Below are positions 40,205-48,780 of a stretch of 64,000 nt of DNA, piece after piece. The DNA lies in the NCBI RefSeq assembly GCF_030687145.1, contig NZ_CP117460.1, forward strand, positions 4,340,001-4,404,000. The letters are read 5' to 3'. Numbering within the stretch: position 1 is the first letter of the stretch; every line of letters begins with the position of its first letter. The stretch comes from Pseudomonas sp. FP1742. GTDB lineage: Bacteria > Pseudomonadota > Gammaproteobacteria > Pseudomonadales > Pseudomonadaceae. A program made the position numbers and the translations under genes. The notes under the pieces are model-generated. The model ran no database searches and was not told the DNA's origin. It saw nothing but the letters and a program-made list of their open reading frames with translations.

Positions 40205-40655
40205 GATGTGCTCCATGGTCATGATGGGCGGGATGGTCGGCGTGCTCTCCCCCGTCGCCCTCGCCCTTGGCGAAGGACTCGGGATAGGCATCGATCACCG
40301 CGGTCATCAAGTCGAGCGCCGATCCGTAAGAAACGAATGGGGTGGCGTGCGTATGGACCTGGCCTGCATCGTCTACAAACAGATGCGCCTGCACCGGTGC
40401 CCCATCAACCTCCACCTGGTAGGTGGTCACGATCCGGACAACGTGCCCTTTGTGGTTAATCTCGCGAACCGTCCTGGCCTCATGGCCTGCATGCGCGTCC
40501 ACGTATTCGGGAAACTGCTCCCTGATCCACGCAGGGTGGATTTTGTCAGGATCGGTGATGGATATCTCGGCGAGAGCCGCGATGTCGGGCGGGCTCAACA
40601 GCACGTTGGCATTAGTCGCCGTGGGTTCAGGGCTGGAGACATTTTTCCTTGTCAT
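40191..40655 (-). CDS. MelC1-like tyrosinase copper chaperone with His-rich tail
   Basis: A 154-residue protein immediately upstream of, and overlapping, the tyrosinase gene. Residues about 75-135 (TTYQVEVDGAPVQAHLFV, then SYGSALDLMTAVIDAYP) recall the caddie domain of Streptomyces MelC1, with its YxVxIDG strand, H near the next strand and a terminal helix. The last 20 residues hold eight His (EHADHPAHHDHGAHHDQV), suited to copper delivery. The first 70 residues have no match I know. No signal peptide. AGGAGG 4 bases before ATG gives strong translation. The role is inferred from coupling and the partial MelC1 resemblance. Confidence 0.7.
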   Translation of the reverse strand: MTRKNVSSPEPTATNANVLLSPPDIAALAEISITDPDKIHPAWIREQFPEYVDAHAGHEARTVREINHKGHVVRIVTTYQVEVDGAPVQAHLFVDDAGQVHTHATPFVSYGSALDLMTAVIDAYPESFAKGEGDGGEHADHPAHHDHGAHHDQV

Positions 40656-40676
40656 GATTCCTCCTGGAGTGCGCCC

Positions 40677-40692
40677 CCGGGCGATTGCCCGG
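40677..40692. promoter_or_regulatory. GC hairpin between the efflux and chaperone genes
   Basis: CCGGGC-GATT-GCCCGG is a perfect 6-base stem in the leader of the chaperone gene. There is no T-run, so it may stabilise or partly stop the upstream transcript rather than end it. Confidence 0.4.
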
Positions 40693-40736
40693 ACTGGCAG
40701 GAGAAAGTGTAGTTGGTCGCCGGCAGGTGGGCTGTC

Positions 40737-42329
40737 TCACGCTGCTCGCGAAGCGCGCACTTTCTCGTATCGCGAGAACCCGATCTTGATGCCGACCAGA
40801 ATGGGGGCAGCGATTACAAAAAGCAGGGCCACGGCGATGAACGCTGTGTCGAAGGCAATCACCGTGGACTGACTTGTCACTAACCGGCCCAGCAGGCTCG
40901 TCGCTGCCCGGCCAGCGGACGCTGCATCCATTCCTTTCACGGCCAGCATGGCTGTCGTGGTCGTCATCCGCTCAATGACCGCGGCGCCGCCTGGGGTGAC
41001 GTTGGCGCCGAGGACCACGGCATTGGTGACGATGTTATGGTCGATCAGGGTCTGGAGCCCTGCGACGCCGATAAGACCACCTAGCTGGCGACCCGTATTG
41101 AAAAGGCCTATTCCACTAGCGAGGTTTCGGCTGTTGAGGTGGCTGAAAGCGATCAGCGTGATCGATAGAAACAGGAAGCCAAGCCCCAGGCCGCGCAACA
41201 GGATGGCTGCCATCATATCGTCCGCCCCGCTTTCGCTGGTCGAACCGGACAGCATCCACATCGCCACCATGATCATCAGGATTCCAAAGGGCACGGTGGC
41301 GAACGGCGCAACGCGGCGGGCCTGCATGAGCCAAGCAGATATGAGCAGCGCGCCGACAAAAAACGCGCCACTGGGCAACAGGAGCTGACCGGCATCGGTC
41401 GGTGTGAACCCGAGGACCGACAGGGCGAACGCCGGAATCAGGAACGCGCTGCCGAACAAGGCGGCGCCGGCGACAAAACTGACGATAAAGGCGAAGGAAA
41501 AATCGCTGGATTTGAACGGGGTGAAATCGAGCAGCCCCTGCCCTTCGGCCAACACTTGATGGCCGAGAAATGCCAGCAGAGCCGCTGCGCCGATCACCGT
41601 TAGCCACAGGATGCGAGGCTCCTCGAACCAGTCCCATCGGCTGCCCTGGCTGAGAACATAGGTGAAACAGAACAAGGTGGTACAGATCAGCGAGAAACCG
41701 ATCCAGTCAAACGGACGGTACCGGACCTTGGCGGGCATTGGGCCGTCTGCGATCAACACAAGCCCGGTAGCCACCAAGGCGATCGGGACCACGCTGAAGA
41801 AGATCCATGTCCAGGATTGGCTATCGATCAACCACCCTTGAAGCGCCGGGGCAAGCGTCGCCGGCGCGACAACGGAGCCCATGGCAAACAGGGCCTGGAG
41901 GATTGGCTGACGGGACCGCGGATAAGCGCGAAATATGATCGCCTGCCCCCCGACCAGCAGGATGCCACCGGCAAAGCCCTGGATAACTCTAAGTGCAACC
42001 AGCAGATCCAGCCGAGCAGTGATGGCGGCAATGCCGCACGCCAGGCCCATGACCAGAGTTGAACTGATAATCACATGACGCGCAGCGAAACGGTTCATCA
42101 GCCAAGGGGCAGCCATGAACCCGATCAGTTTGAGCGCGACGTAGCCGATATCCAACCAGGCAAACTCATCCGGCGTTGCATAGGTGTCGCCAATGATGTC
42201 GCTGCGTCCGAGCGACAGAACGGTGCTGGCTATCGCTTCCGTCAGCGTGGCAAGCATGATGCCCGCCATGAGCAGGACACCTGTCGTAGCGCGGGCATTG
42301 CTTCGCGTGGCGCTGGCAACCGTATTCAT
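40737..42329 (-). CDS. MFS multidrug exporter, EmrB/DHA2-like
   Basis: A 530-residue protein with about 14 membrane segments. The loop motifs are recognisable but weak (MNRFAARHVIISSTL, RVIQGFAGGILLVGGQAIIFR, YPRSRQPILQALFAMGSVVAPATLAPALQGWLID). It pairs with the HlyD-type adaptor encoded upstream, whose stop overlaps its start by 4 bases; together they would form an EmrAB-type tripartite pump if an outer-membrane channel elsewhere joins. Substrate unknown; phenolics or quinones are suggested by the tyrosinase that follows. Confidence 0.87.
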   Translation of the reverse strand: MNTVASATRSNARATTGVLLMAGIMLATLTEAIASTVLSLGRSDIIGDTYATPDEFAWLDIGYVALKLIGFMAAPWLMNRFAARHVIISSTLVMGLACGIAAITARLDLLVALRVIQGFAGGILLVGGQAIIFRAYPRSRQPILQALFAMGSVVAPATLAPALQGWLIDSQSWTWIFFSVVPIALVATGLVLIADGPMPAKVRYRPFDWIGFSLICTTLFCFTYVLSQGSRWDWFEEPRILWLTVIGAAALLAFLGHQVLAEGQGLLDFTPFKSSDFSFAFIVSFVAGAALFGSAFLIPAFALSVLGFTPTDAGQLLLPSGAFFVGALLISAWLMQARRVAPFATVPFGILMIMVAMWMLSGSTSESGADDMMAAILLRGLGLGFLFLSITLIAFSHLNSRNLASGIGLFNTGRQLGGLIGVAGLQTLIDHNIVTNAVVLGANVTPGGAAVIERMTTTTAMLAVKGMDAASAGRAATSLLGRLVTSQSTVIAFDTAFIAVALLFVIAAPILVGIKIGFSRYEKVRASRAA

Positions 42330-43423
42330 GAGCCGCCCCCTTGCGCAACCTCGACACGCGCGGACAGGCCCGGGACGATGCGGCCCGGCAACGGGTTGTG
42401 GGCAAGCCGGATCTTTACCGGAACCCGCTGCACGACACGCACAAAGTTCCCTGTTGCATTGTCTGTGGGGAGCAAGCTGAAAGCCGACCCGCTACCCGGT
42501 GCAAAGCTGTCGACCACGCCTTCAAGTGCCCCGTCGGGATAGCCGTCGACCGTGATGCGCACGCGCTGACCGGGGCGGATATGTTCGAGCTGGGTTTCCT
42601 TGAAGTTCGCCACGACCCATACATCATTGACCGGCACGATATCGAGCAACGAAACACCCGGTGTAACGAACCGGCCGACGCGGACTTGACGGTTACCGAT
42701 AACGCCATCGACAGGCGCATGTACCACGGTGCTGTCGAGATCGATCTGGGCCAGATCGCGCGCGGCCTGCGCCTGCGCCAGGGCAGCAACGGCAGCTTCT
42801 CGCTGGGCCACAAGGACGGCGATGCGTTGCTGTTGAGCCTCGACCGTTGCCGACGCTGCCGATACCGTCGCCTCGGCTCTGGATTGTGCCGTGCCGGTTT
42901 CATCGACGAGGGCCTGGCTGACGGCGTTGCTGACGATAAGTTTGCGGCTGCGATCATGGGTCTTGGTGGCCAGATTCATCTCGGCGGCGGCCGAGCGTCG
43001 CTGGGCTTCGGCCTGTCGAATCAGGGAATGCTGAAGCCGGGTTTCGGCATCGACATGGGTCAGGCGAGCCTCGGCAGCGCTGACATTGGCCACTGCCTGC
43101 GCAAGCCGTGCGCGATAGTCCCGATCGTCAATCCGGAACAGGACGTCACCTGCCCGGACGGTCTGGTTGTCCTCGACCTCTACCGCCGTGACATAGCCGG
43201 CAACCTTGGCGGCGAGCGAGGTGAGGTCACCGCGCACATAAGCATTATCGGTGGAGGTCGAACCGCTTGAAACCGCCATGGCCCAGCCGCCAGCCAAGAT
43301 CACCACGGCGCCGACGCACAGCAGGATGCCGATCATCTTTCTCTTGCTGTGCCGCGCCACCACGACAGGGATCTCGACGCTTGCGCCGGTGGCAATGGCG
43401 GCCTTGTCCTGAAGCGAGTTCAT
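42326..43423 (-). CDS. HlyD/EmrA-type membrane fusion protein
   Basis: A 365-residue periplasmic adaptor. One N-terminal membrane anchor (GILLCVGAVVILAGGWAMAV), then STDNAYVRGDLTSLAAKVAGYV, the typical EmrA start of the lipoyl domain, a long alpha-helical hairpin (about 110-235), and the closing lipoyl and barrel parts (STVVHAPVDGVIGNRQVRVG, FKETQLEHIRPGQRV). It works with the MFS exporter encoded directly downstream. Confidence 0.9.
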   Translation of the reverse strand: MNSLQDKAAIATGASVEIPVVVARHSKRKMIGILLCVGAVVILAGGWAMAVSSGSTSTDNAYVRGDLTSLAAKVAGYVTAVEVEDNQTVRAGDVLFRIDDRDYRARLAQAVANVSAAEARLTHVDAETRLQHSLIRQAEAQRRSAAAEMNLATKTHDRSRKLIVSNAVSQALVDETGTAQSRAEATVSAASATVEAQQQRIAVLVAQREAAVAALAQAQAARDLAQIDLDSTVVHAPVDGVIGNRQVRVGRFVTPGVSLLDIVPVNDVWVVANFKETQLEHIRPGQRVRITVDGYPDGALEGVVDSFAPGSGSAFSLLPTDNATGNFVRVVQRVPVKIRLAHNPLPGRIVPGLSARVEVAQGGGS

Positions 43424-43521
43424 GTTCTCATTTCCTGTTCAATGCCAAGGACCTACAGCAGCCACAGGGCGGCAGTTGCCTGCCGTCCGGCTGTCGAGCG
43501 TCGATGAGCGCGTTAACCGGC

Positions 43522-43935
43522 TCACTTTTTAGTAGGTGTAACCAGTTGTTTTTCGTTGCTGTCGAGGACGAACACGGCCAGCAGGCGTGCAGGTTTGGTG
43601 TCGCTGGCGTTGGCGCTGACTTCGTGCACGGAGCCCGGCTCCTCTACGAAGTTTTCGCCGACGTTGTAGATCTTTTCCGGTTCGCCTTTGACTTTGATGC
43701 GAAACGAGCCCTCCAGGACCGTTGCATAAATGAAGGCCGTTTTCGGATGGGTGTGCGACGGCGACGCGGCGCCCGGCCCATACTCGACGAGTACGCCCTT
43801 CATGCTCTTGCCAGGGATGTTGGGAATGGGCCGGTCGAATACGACCGTCACCTTGCCTGCGGGCGGCTCGGCGGCCGACGCTGCGCCGATCGACAGCGCG
43901 GCGAAGGCAGCGGCCAAGAGGTATCGGGTAAACAT
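43522..43935 (-). CDS. Exported cupin domain protein
   Basis: A 137-residue periplasmic cupin. The signal peptide ends GAASA. The cupin metal motif is seen as SPSHTHPKTAFIYATVLEG and the second motif as EPGSVHEVSAN, so three His and one Glu-like ligand may bind a metal ion. Such small exported cupins often stand beside NmrA-like reductases in proteobacterial accessory clusters, as here; the function is not known. It is 43 bases downstream of the reductase gene. Confidence 0.85.
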   Translation of the reverse strand: MFTRYLLAAAFAALSIGAASAAEPPAGKVTVVFDRPIPNIPGKSMKGVLVEYGPGAASPSHTHPKTAFIYATVLEGSFRIKVKGEPEKIYNVGENFVEEPGSVHEVSANASDTKPARLLAVFVLDSNEKQLVTPTKK

Positions 43936-43978
43936 GGCAATGCTCCTTGGTGTGTAGGGGGTGTGAGCGCGCGGCCCG

Positions 43979-44731
43979 TTACCGAGCTGTCGACTGAGCG
44001 AGCCAGTCCTCGAAGCGGATCGTGCCCAGGCGCGGGCTCTTGCCGGGGGTCAGCGATTGATCGTCGAGCACCGAACCGAAGTAGCGCGCATGCACATCCG
44101 GCACGACCTTGCGCGTGTCGTGAGTGGCCCGCAGGAAGCGCCGGACCAGTTCGTCGAGTGGCATGGCCTCGGGACCGGCGACTTCGACCGTGCCATTGAC
44201 CGGCGCTGCCAGCGTGACCTCGGCGAGCGCCGCCACCACGTCGTCGGACGCCATCGGCTGGATCAGCGCTGGCGACAGGCAAATCTCCTCGCCGACGGTG
44301 GCCGCCTGCGCAATGCCGCCGACAAACTCGAAGAACTGCGTGGCACGCAGGATGGTGTAAGGAATGCCGGACGCCTTGATCAGGTTTTCCTGCGCGACCT
44401 TGGCCCGGAAATAGCCATTCTCGGGAAGCCGTTCACTGCCGACGATCGACAGGGCAACGTGATGGCGAACCCCGGCAGCCGCCTCGGCAGCCAGCAGGTT
44501 ACGGCTCGACGTTTCGAAGAACTCGAGAACGGCCTGGTCTTCCCAGGAAGGCGCGTTCGCCACGTCGACGACAATATCAGTGCCATCCATCGCTTGGGCC
44601 AGGCCCTCGCGGGTGATGCTGTTCACGCCCGTGCTGGGGGAGGCTGCGAGCACGTCATGGCCGCGCTCGCGGAGGATATTCACAAGTTTCGATCCGATGA
44701 GGCCGGTGCCTCCAATGACGACGATCTTCAT
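43979..44731 (-). CDS. NmrA-like NAD(P)-binding atypical SDR reductase
   Basis: A 250-residue atypical short-chain dehydrogenase. The nucleotide motif is GGTGLIGSKLV at residues 7-17; ALSIVGSERLPENGYFRAKVAQENLI replaces the usual YxxxK region with a Tyr-Phe-Arg-Ala-Lys pattern close to it, and PYTILRATQFFEF is typical of NmrA-like members. It might reduce quinones or act as a redox-sensing protein. ATG at 44731 begins MKIVVIGGTG; an in-frame extension upstream is not supported. First gene of the minus-strand group, divergent from the regulator. Confidence 0.85.
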   Translation of the reverse strand: MKIVVIGGTGLIGSKLVNILRERGHDVLAASPSTGVNSITREGLAQAMDGTDIVVDVANAPSWEDQAVLEFFETSSRNLLAAEAAAGVRHHVALSIVGSERLPENGYFRAKVAQENLIKASGIPYTILRATQFFEFVGGIAQAATVGEEICLSPALIQPMASDDVVAALAEVTLAAPVNGTVEVAGPEAMPLDELVRRFLRATHDTRKVVPDVHARYFGSVLDDQSLTPGKSPRLGTIRFEDWLAQSTAR

Positions 44732-44991
44732 GGTTTCTCTCCGATTCTCGACTGCAACCATTGCTGTCGATGTAGATCGAGAGTGCCAGCGCGTGTCAGG
44801 GAAGTCCTTGTACCGGCCTTGGGTTTGCCTTCAAGGAAGCTTGGTTTTTCGTCCAGAAAAACAGTTATTCGACGGGTCTCCCTTGCCGCGAACGGTGCAG
44901 CGGATCAAGCGCTGCCGTATTATCGAGACCACTGACCAATAGCCAGCTCAGACACGGAGTCGAGGGCGCGCTCGACCAGGGGATCCTCACC

Positions 44992-46581
44992 TTGCCATTC
45001 GTGTTTGAAAACTACGTGCTCGACCAGGAGCGCCGGGAACTGACCTTGCGCGGACAAGTGGTGGCTGTCGGGCCGCAGGTTTTCGATCTATTGCTGCTGC
45101 TCGTCAGCAACCGCGATCGCGTCATGAGCAAGGACGACCTGCTCAAGTCAGTGTGGAGCGGTCGGATCGTCTCGGAATCGACGATCACCAGCCACATCAA
45201 TGCGGTGCGCAAGGCCATCGGCGATACCGGCGAGGAGCAGCGCCTGGTGCGCACGGTCCCCCGTAAGGGATACCGCTTCGTCGGCGAGATAACGGTGGAT
45301 GAGGTCGGCGAAACGCGACAGCCTGACATCGAAGAACCCACGCCCGTGGACTTGAAGCCAACGCCTCCGCCCACGCTCGTCCTCCCGGACAAACCCTCCA
45401 TTACTGTCCTGCCCTTCCACAACCTGAGCGGCGATCCGGAACAGGAGTATTTCGCCGACGGCATGGTGGAGGACATCATCGCCGCCCTGTCGCGAATCCG
45501 CTGGCTGTTCGTCATCGCGCGCAATTCAAGCTTCACCTACAAGGGTCGGGACGTGGACGTCCAGGGCGTCGGCCAGACGCTCGGCGTGCGCTACGTGCTG
45601 GAAGGTAGCGTGCGCAAGTCCGGGAACAAGATACGCATCACCGGGCAGCTCATCGACGCGACGACCGGGACGCATATCTGGGCGGAGCGCTTCGAAGGAA
45701 CGCTCCACGACATCTTCGAGCTGCAGGATCAAATCGCCGAAAGCGTCGTCGGCGCCATAGCACCGCAACTGGAACGGGCGGAAATCGAGCGCGCCAAGCG
45801 CAAACCGACCGAAAGCCTGGACGCTTACGACTATTACCTGCGCGGCATGGCGAAACTGCACAACGGCACCCGCGAAGCCATCGAGCAAGCGCTGCCGTTG
45901 TTCTACAAGGCCATCGAGCTCGATCCGGAGTTTGCATCGGCCTACGGCATGGCAGCCTGGTGCCACTTCTGGCGCAAGTTGAATGGCTGGATGACCGATC
46001 GGCCTCAAGAAATCGCCGAGGGCGCACGACTTGCGCGTTTGGCGGTAGAACTCGGCCGGGATGATGCGGTGGCGCTGACGCGAGGCGGACATGCACTTGC
46101 CCATCTCGCCGGCGATGTCGATGGCGGCATTGCCCTGCTCGACAGGGCACGCCTGCTCAACCCCAACCTCGCCCCCGCCTGGTTCCTGGGCGGTATCCTG
46201 CGCGCACTGCGCGGCGAAGCAGATGCCGCCATCAAGGATTTGACCCATGCCGTTCGCTTGAGTCCGCTGGATCCGGAAATGTTCAGGATGCAGGTCGGGA
46301 TGGCGCTCGCGCACTTCTTCGCCGGGCGCTTCGATCCAGCTTCTGACTGGGCGGAAAAGGCACTGGGGAACCTGCCCTGCCTCCTGGCATCGGTTGCCCT
46401 GATGGCGGCCAGTCACGCGCTCAGCGGACGGATGGACAAAGCGAAGCAAGCGATGCAGCGCCTGCACGAACTGGATCCGTCCTTGCGCGTCTCTAACCTG
46501 AAAGACTGGCTGCCCATCCAGCGACCCGAGGATTTTGCGCGGTTTGCGGATGGGTTGCGGCTGGCTGGGTTGCCGGAGTGA
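44992..46581 (+). CDS. CadC-like winged-helix regulator with TolB-like and TPR domains
   Basis: A 529-residue soluble regulator. Residues 1-100 form an OmpR-type winged helix (RGQVVAVGPQVFDLLLLLVS, SESTITSHINAVRKAIGD, RTVPRKGYRFVGEI). After a Pro-rich linker, about 135-255 is a TolB/FlgO-like domain (ITVLPFHNLSGDPEQEYFAD, LGVRYVLEGSVRKSGNKIRI), and 270-520 is TPR-like. There is no membrane segment. This domain set is common in Rhizobiales and Sphingomonadales and rare in Pseudomonas, to my knowledge. The start is TTG at 44992 with AGGGG upstream, or GTG at 45001. It is divergent from, and likely controls, the reductase-cupin-efflux-tyrosinase genes. Confidence 0.85.
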   Translation: MPFVFENYVLDQERRELTLRGQVVAVGPQVFDLLLLLVSNRDRVMSKDDLLKSVWSGRIVSESTITSHINAVRKAIGDTGEEQRLVRTVPRKGYRFVGEITVDEVGETRQPDIEEPTPVDLKPTPPPTLVLPDKPSITVLPFHNLSGDPEQEYFADGMVEDIIAALSRIRWLFVIARNSSFTYKGRDVDVQGVGQTLGVRYVLEGSVRKSGNKIRITGQLIDATTGTHIWAERFEGTLHDIFELQDQIAESVVGAIAPQLERAEIERAKRKPTESLDAYDYYLRGMAKLHNGTREAIEQALPLFYKAIELDPEFASAYGMAAWCHFWRKLNGWMTDRPQEIAEGARLARLAVELGRDDAVALTRGGHALAHLAGDVDGGIALLDRARLLNPNLAPAWFLGGILRALRGEADAAIKDLTHAVRLSPLDPEMFRMQVGMALAHFFAGRFDPASDWAEKALGNLPCLLASVALMAASHALSGRMDKAKQAMQRLHELDPSLRVSNLKDWLPIQRPEDFARFADGLRLAGLPE

Positions 46582-46649
46582 CTGCGGTCTGGTGACTTGA
46601 ATTGCTGGTCAAGACCAACGCGGGAATTCCCTACGGCAATCGGTGCCCC

Positions 46650-46682
46650 TTGGAGCTGCCGAAGGCTGCGATTCTTTTGATC
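46650..46682. repeat. Dispersed intergenic repeat, copy 2
   Basis: TTGGAGCTGCCGAAGGCTGC then GATTCTTTTGATC; one extra T compared with the copies at 38781 and 50088. The rest of the 46582-46831 gap shows no gene. Confidence 0.75.
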
Positions 46683-46831
46683 TGAAAAACCAAAAAGCCC
46701 CGCCCCGCCTAGAAGGGACACAGCCCAAAGCGGACAATCCGACTGCTTTTTCAATGCGGCCTCAGACTGAGTCTCGATAAACTCGAGATAGGGTGTACCA
46801 TCAGGCTCTGTCCATCAGATATTAGTCCGTC

Positions 46832-47266
46832 ATGTCCACGCTAAGCGAAGAGAGCCGCCAGATCGTAGCTTCTCTGGCGCACCGTGTTGGCCCCGACGCG
46901 GACATTGCAAGGGTCGCCCAGGCGATCGTTTCAACCTTGCAGGATATGGACGCTGCCCTCACGCCCATCATTGGGCCGCAAGGGGTTGCCGCGCTTTACC
47001 GCCGCAGCCTCCAGCTTTGCACTTGCGCTCATCCGCGCCTGGCCGGTACCTATGACCGCGTGCAGGCCGCGCTGGATCTGGCTGCCCTCAAATCCGTACT
47101 CGTTGAACAAAGCGAAGCCGATGCGTTGTTTTTCGGTGAAGTGATGCTGATCACCTTCTACGAACTGCTGACCACGCTGATCGGGCCCTCGCTCACCGCA
47201 CGGTTGCTTCGTGACGTGTGGGAACCTTCTTTGAGCGACACCCCATCGCAGGAAAATTCGCCATGA
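46832..47266 (+). CDS. Hypothetical protein of the KaiC operon
   Basis: A 144-residue helical, soluble protein (LAHRVGPDADIARVAQAIVSTLQDMDAALTPI, SEADALFFGEVMLITFYELLTTLIGPSLTARLL). It ends in an ATGA overlap with the KaiC-like gene, so the two are made together. There is no KaiB or KaiA resemblance that I can see: KaiB is shorter with a thioredoxin-like fold, KaiA has a different helical bundle. A role as a KaiC partner is inferred only from coupling. Confidence 0.75.
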   Translation: MSTLSEESRQIVASLAHRVGPDADIARVAQAIVSTLQDMDAALTPIIGPQGVAALYRRSLQLCTCAHPRLAGTYDRVQAALDLAALKSVLVEQSEADALFFGEVMLITFYELLTTLIGPSLTARLLRDVWEPSLSDTPSQENSP

Positions 47267-48738
47267 GCACCAAAGTGACTATCAACCGCTTGGCCACCGG
47301 CGTGCCAGGATTGGACGAGGTGCTGGGCGGAGGTTTGCCGGAGTTTTCGTTCAACTTGATCGCCGGCCCTCCCGGCTGCGGCAAGACTACCCTCGCTCAC
47401 CAGATGATGTTTGCCCTGGCGACGCCCGAACGTCCGGCGCTGTTCTTTACGGTGCTTGGCGAGCCGCCACTGAAGATGCTGCGCTATCAACAGCAATTCG
47501 ATTTTTTCGACAGTGAAGCGATCAACCATTCGATTCGCTATATCAACCTGGCCAACGACACCCTCGCCGGAAATCTGGACGAAGTGCTGCGGCGCATCGT
47601 CAGCGAGGTGGAGGCGCACTCTCCGTCGCTGGTGTTCGTCGACTCGTTCCGTTCGGTGGTGCTGGCCAGCCAAACCCAGGACAACCCCAACAACAACCTG
47701 CCGCAGTTCATTCAGCAACTGGGCATGTTGATGACCACCTGGCAGGCGACGACCTTCCTGATCGGCGAATATTTCACCGAAACCGACACCAACCCGATTT
47801 TCACCGTGGCCGATGGCCTGATCTGGCTGCGTCAAAGCGTTCAGCGCAATTCCATGGTGCGCAAGATGGAAATCATGAAGATGCGCGGCCAACCGACACT
47901 GCCGGGGCTGCATACCTTCCGCATCGCGACGTCGGGGATCAAGGTCTTTGCGCCAGCGGCCCCCAACCCGGTTGAAGCGCCGCTGGAGTTCCCTATCAAG
48001 CGCCTGAAGATGGGCGTGCCGCAGCTCGACGAGATGCTCGGCGGCGGTCTGCCCCGTGGTTATTCCTTGCTGGTAGCCGGGCCGTCGGGTTCGGGCAAAA
48101 GCATTCTGGCCGCGACATTTCTCGCTGAAGGCGCGCGCAATGGCGAAACCGGCGTGATCGCGGTGTTCGAACAGCGGCCCAATCACTCCCAGAATGCCAC
48201 CCTCGCTGGCCTGATCCAGAGGGGCCAGGTCGGTCTGGTGGACAGCCGGGCCCCGGACCTCTCCATCGACGAAATCGTGCAGTTGCTGTTGAGCGAGATC
48301 ACCCGGCTGAAAGCCACCCGCGTGGTGATCGATTCGCTGTCGGGCTTCGAACTGGCGCTGGCGCCGACCTTCCGCGAGGACTTCCGCGAGTCGCTGTCAC
48401 GCATGGTCACCGCGCTGACCGGCGCCGGGGTCAGTGTGTTGATGACCTCCGAGTTGGAAGACCGCTACACCGATCTGCGTTTCAGTCCTTACGGCACGGC
48501 GTTTCTCACCGATGCGATCATCGTTCAACGCTATATTGAAGTTGAGAGCCGCTTGTTGCGGATCATGGCCGTGGTCAAGGTCCGCGCCAGTGCCCACTCA
48601 GATCAGTTGCGCCAGTACCACATCGACGATAACGGCCTGCAGATCGGCGAAATGCTGCCGGACCAGGAAGGGCTGCTCGGTGGTCGACCGACAAGACAGA
48701 GTTCAGGAGCGGTACGTACGGGAGATAAAAATGTTTGA
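47263..48738 (+). CDS. KaiC-like double-domain RecA ATPase
   Basis: A 491-residue protein with two tandem KaiC domains. The first has GAPPGCGKTT-like Walker A (AGPPGCGKTTLAHQ) and Walker B LVFVDSFRS; the second has AGPSGSGKSILAA and VVIDSLSGFE. Length and layout match cyanobacterial KaiC. In my hand alignment around LTDAIIVQRYIEVE the positions of the KaiC autophosphorylated Ser431 and Thr432 hold Ala and Phe, so a KaiC-type phosphorylation cycle is doubtful. ATG at 47263 has AGGAAA upstream. It is coupled to the 144-residue gene and followed by a histidine kinase gene. Confidence 0.92.
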   Translation: MSTKVTINRLATGVPGLDEVLGGGLPEFSFNLIAGPPGCGKTTLAHQMMFALATPERPALFFTVLGEPPLKMLRYQQQFDFFDSEAINHSIRYINLANDTLAGNLDEVLRRIVSEVEAHSPSLVFVDSFRSVVLASQTQDNPNNNLPQFIQQLGMLMTTWQATTFLIGEYFTETDTNPIFTVADGLIWLRQSVQRNSMVRKMEIMKMRGQPTLPGLHTFRIATSGIKVFAPAAPNPVEAPLEFPIKRLKMGVPQLDEMLGGGLPRGYSLLVAGPSGSGKSILAATFLAEGARNGETGVIAVFEQRPNHSQNATLAGLIQRGQVGLVDSRAPDLSIDEIVQLLLSEITRLKATRVVIDSLSGFELALAPTFREDFRESLSRMVTALTGAGVSVLMTSELEDRYTDLRFSPYGTAFLTDAIIVQRYIEVESRLLRIMAVVKVRASAHSDQLRQYHIDDNGLQIGEMLPDQEGLLGGRPTRQSSGAVRTGDKNV

Positions 48739-48780
48739 GCCCGACTCATGAGTAAAGCCGGTGGCAAGAAGGAACGTGAG

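Noticed and set aside
46832..47266. Hypothetical gene before the KaiC-like gene read as KaiB
   Set aside because: It is longer and wholly helical, without the thioredoxin-like strand pattern of KaiB.
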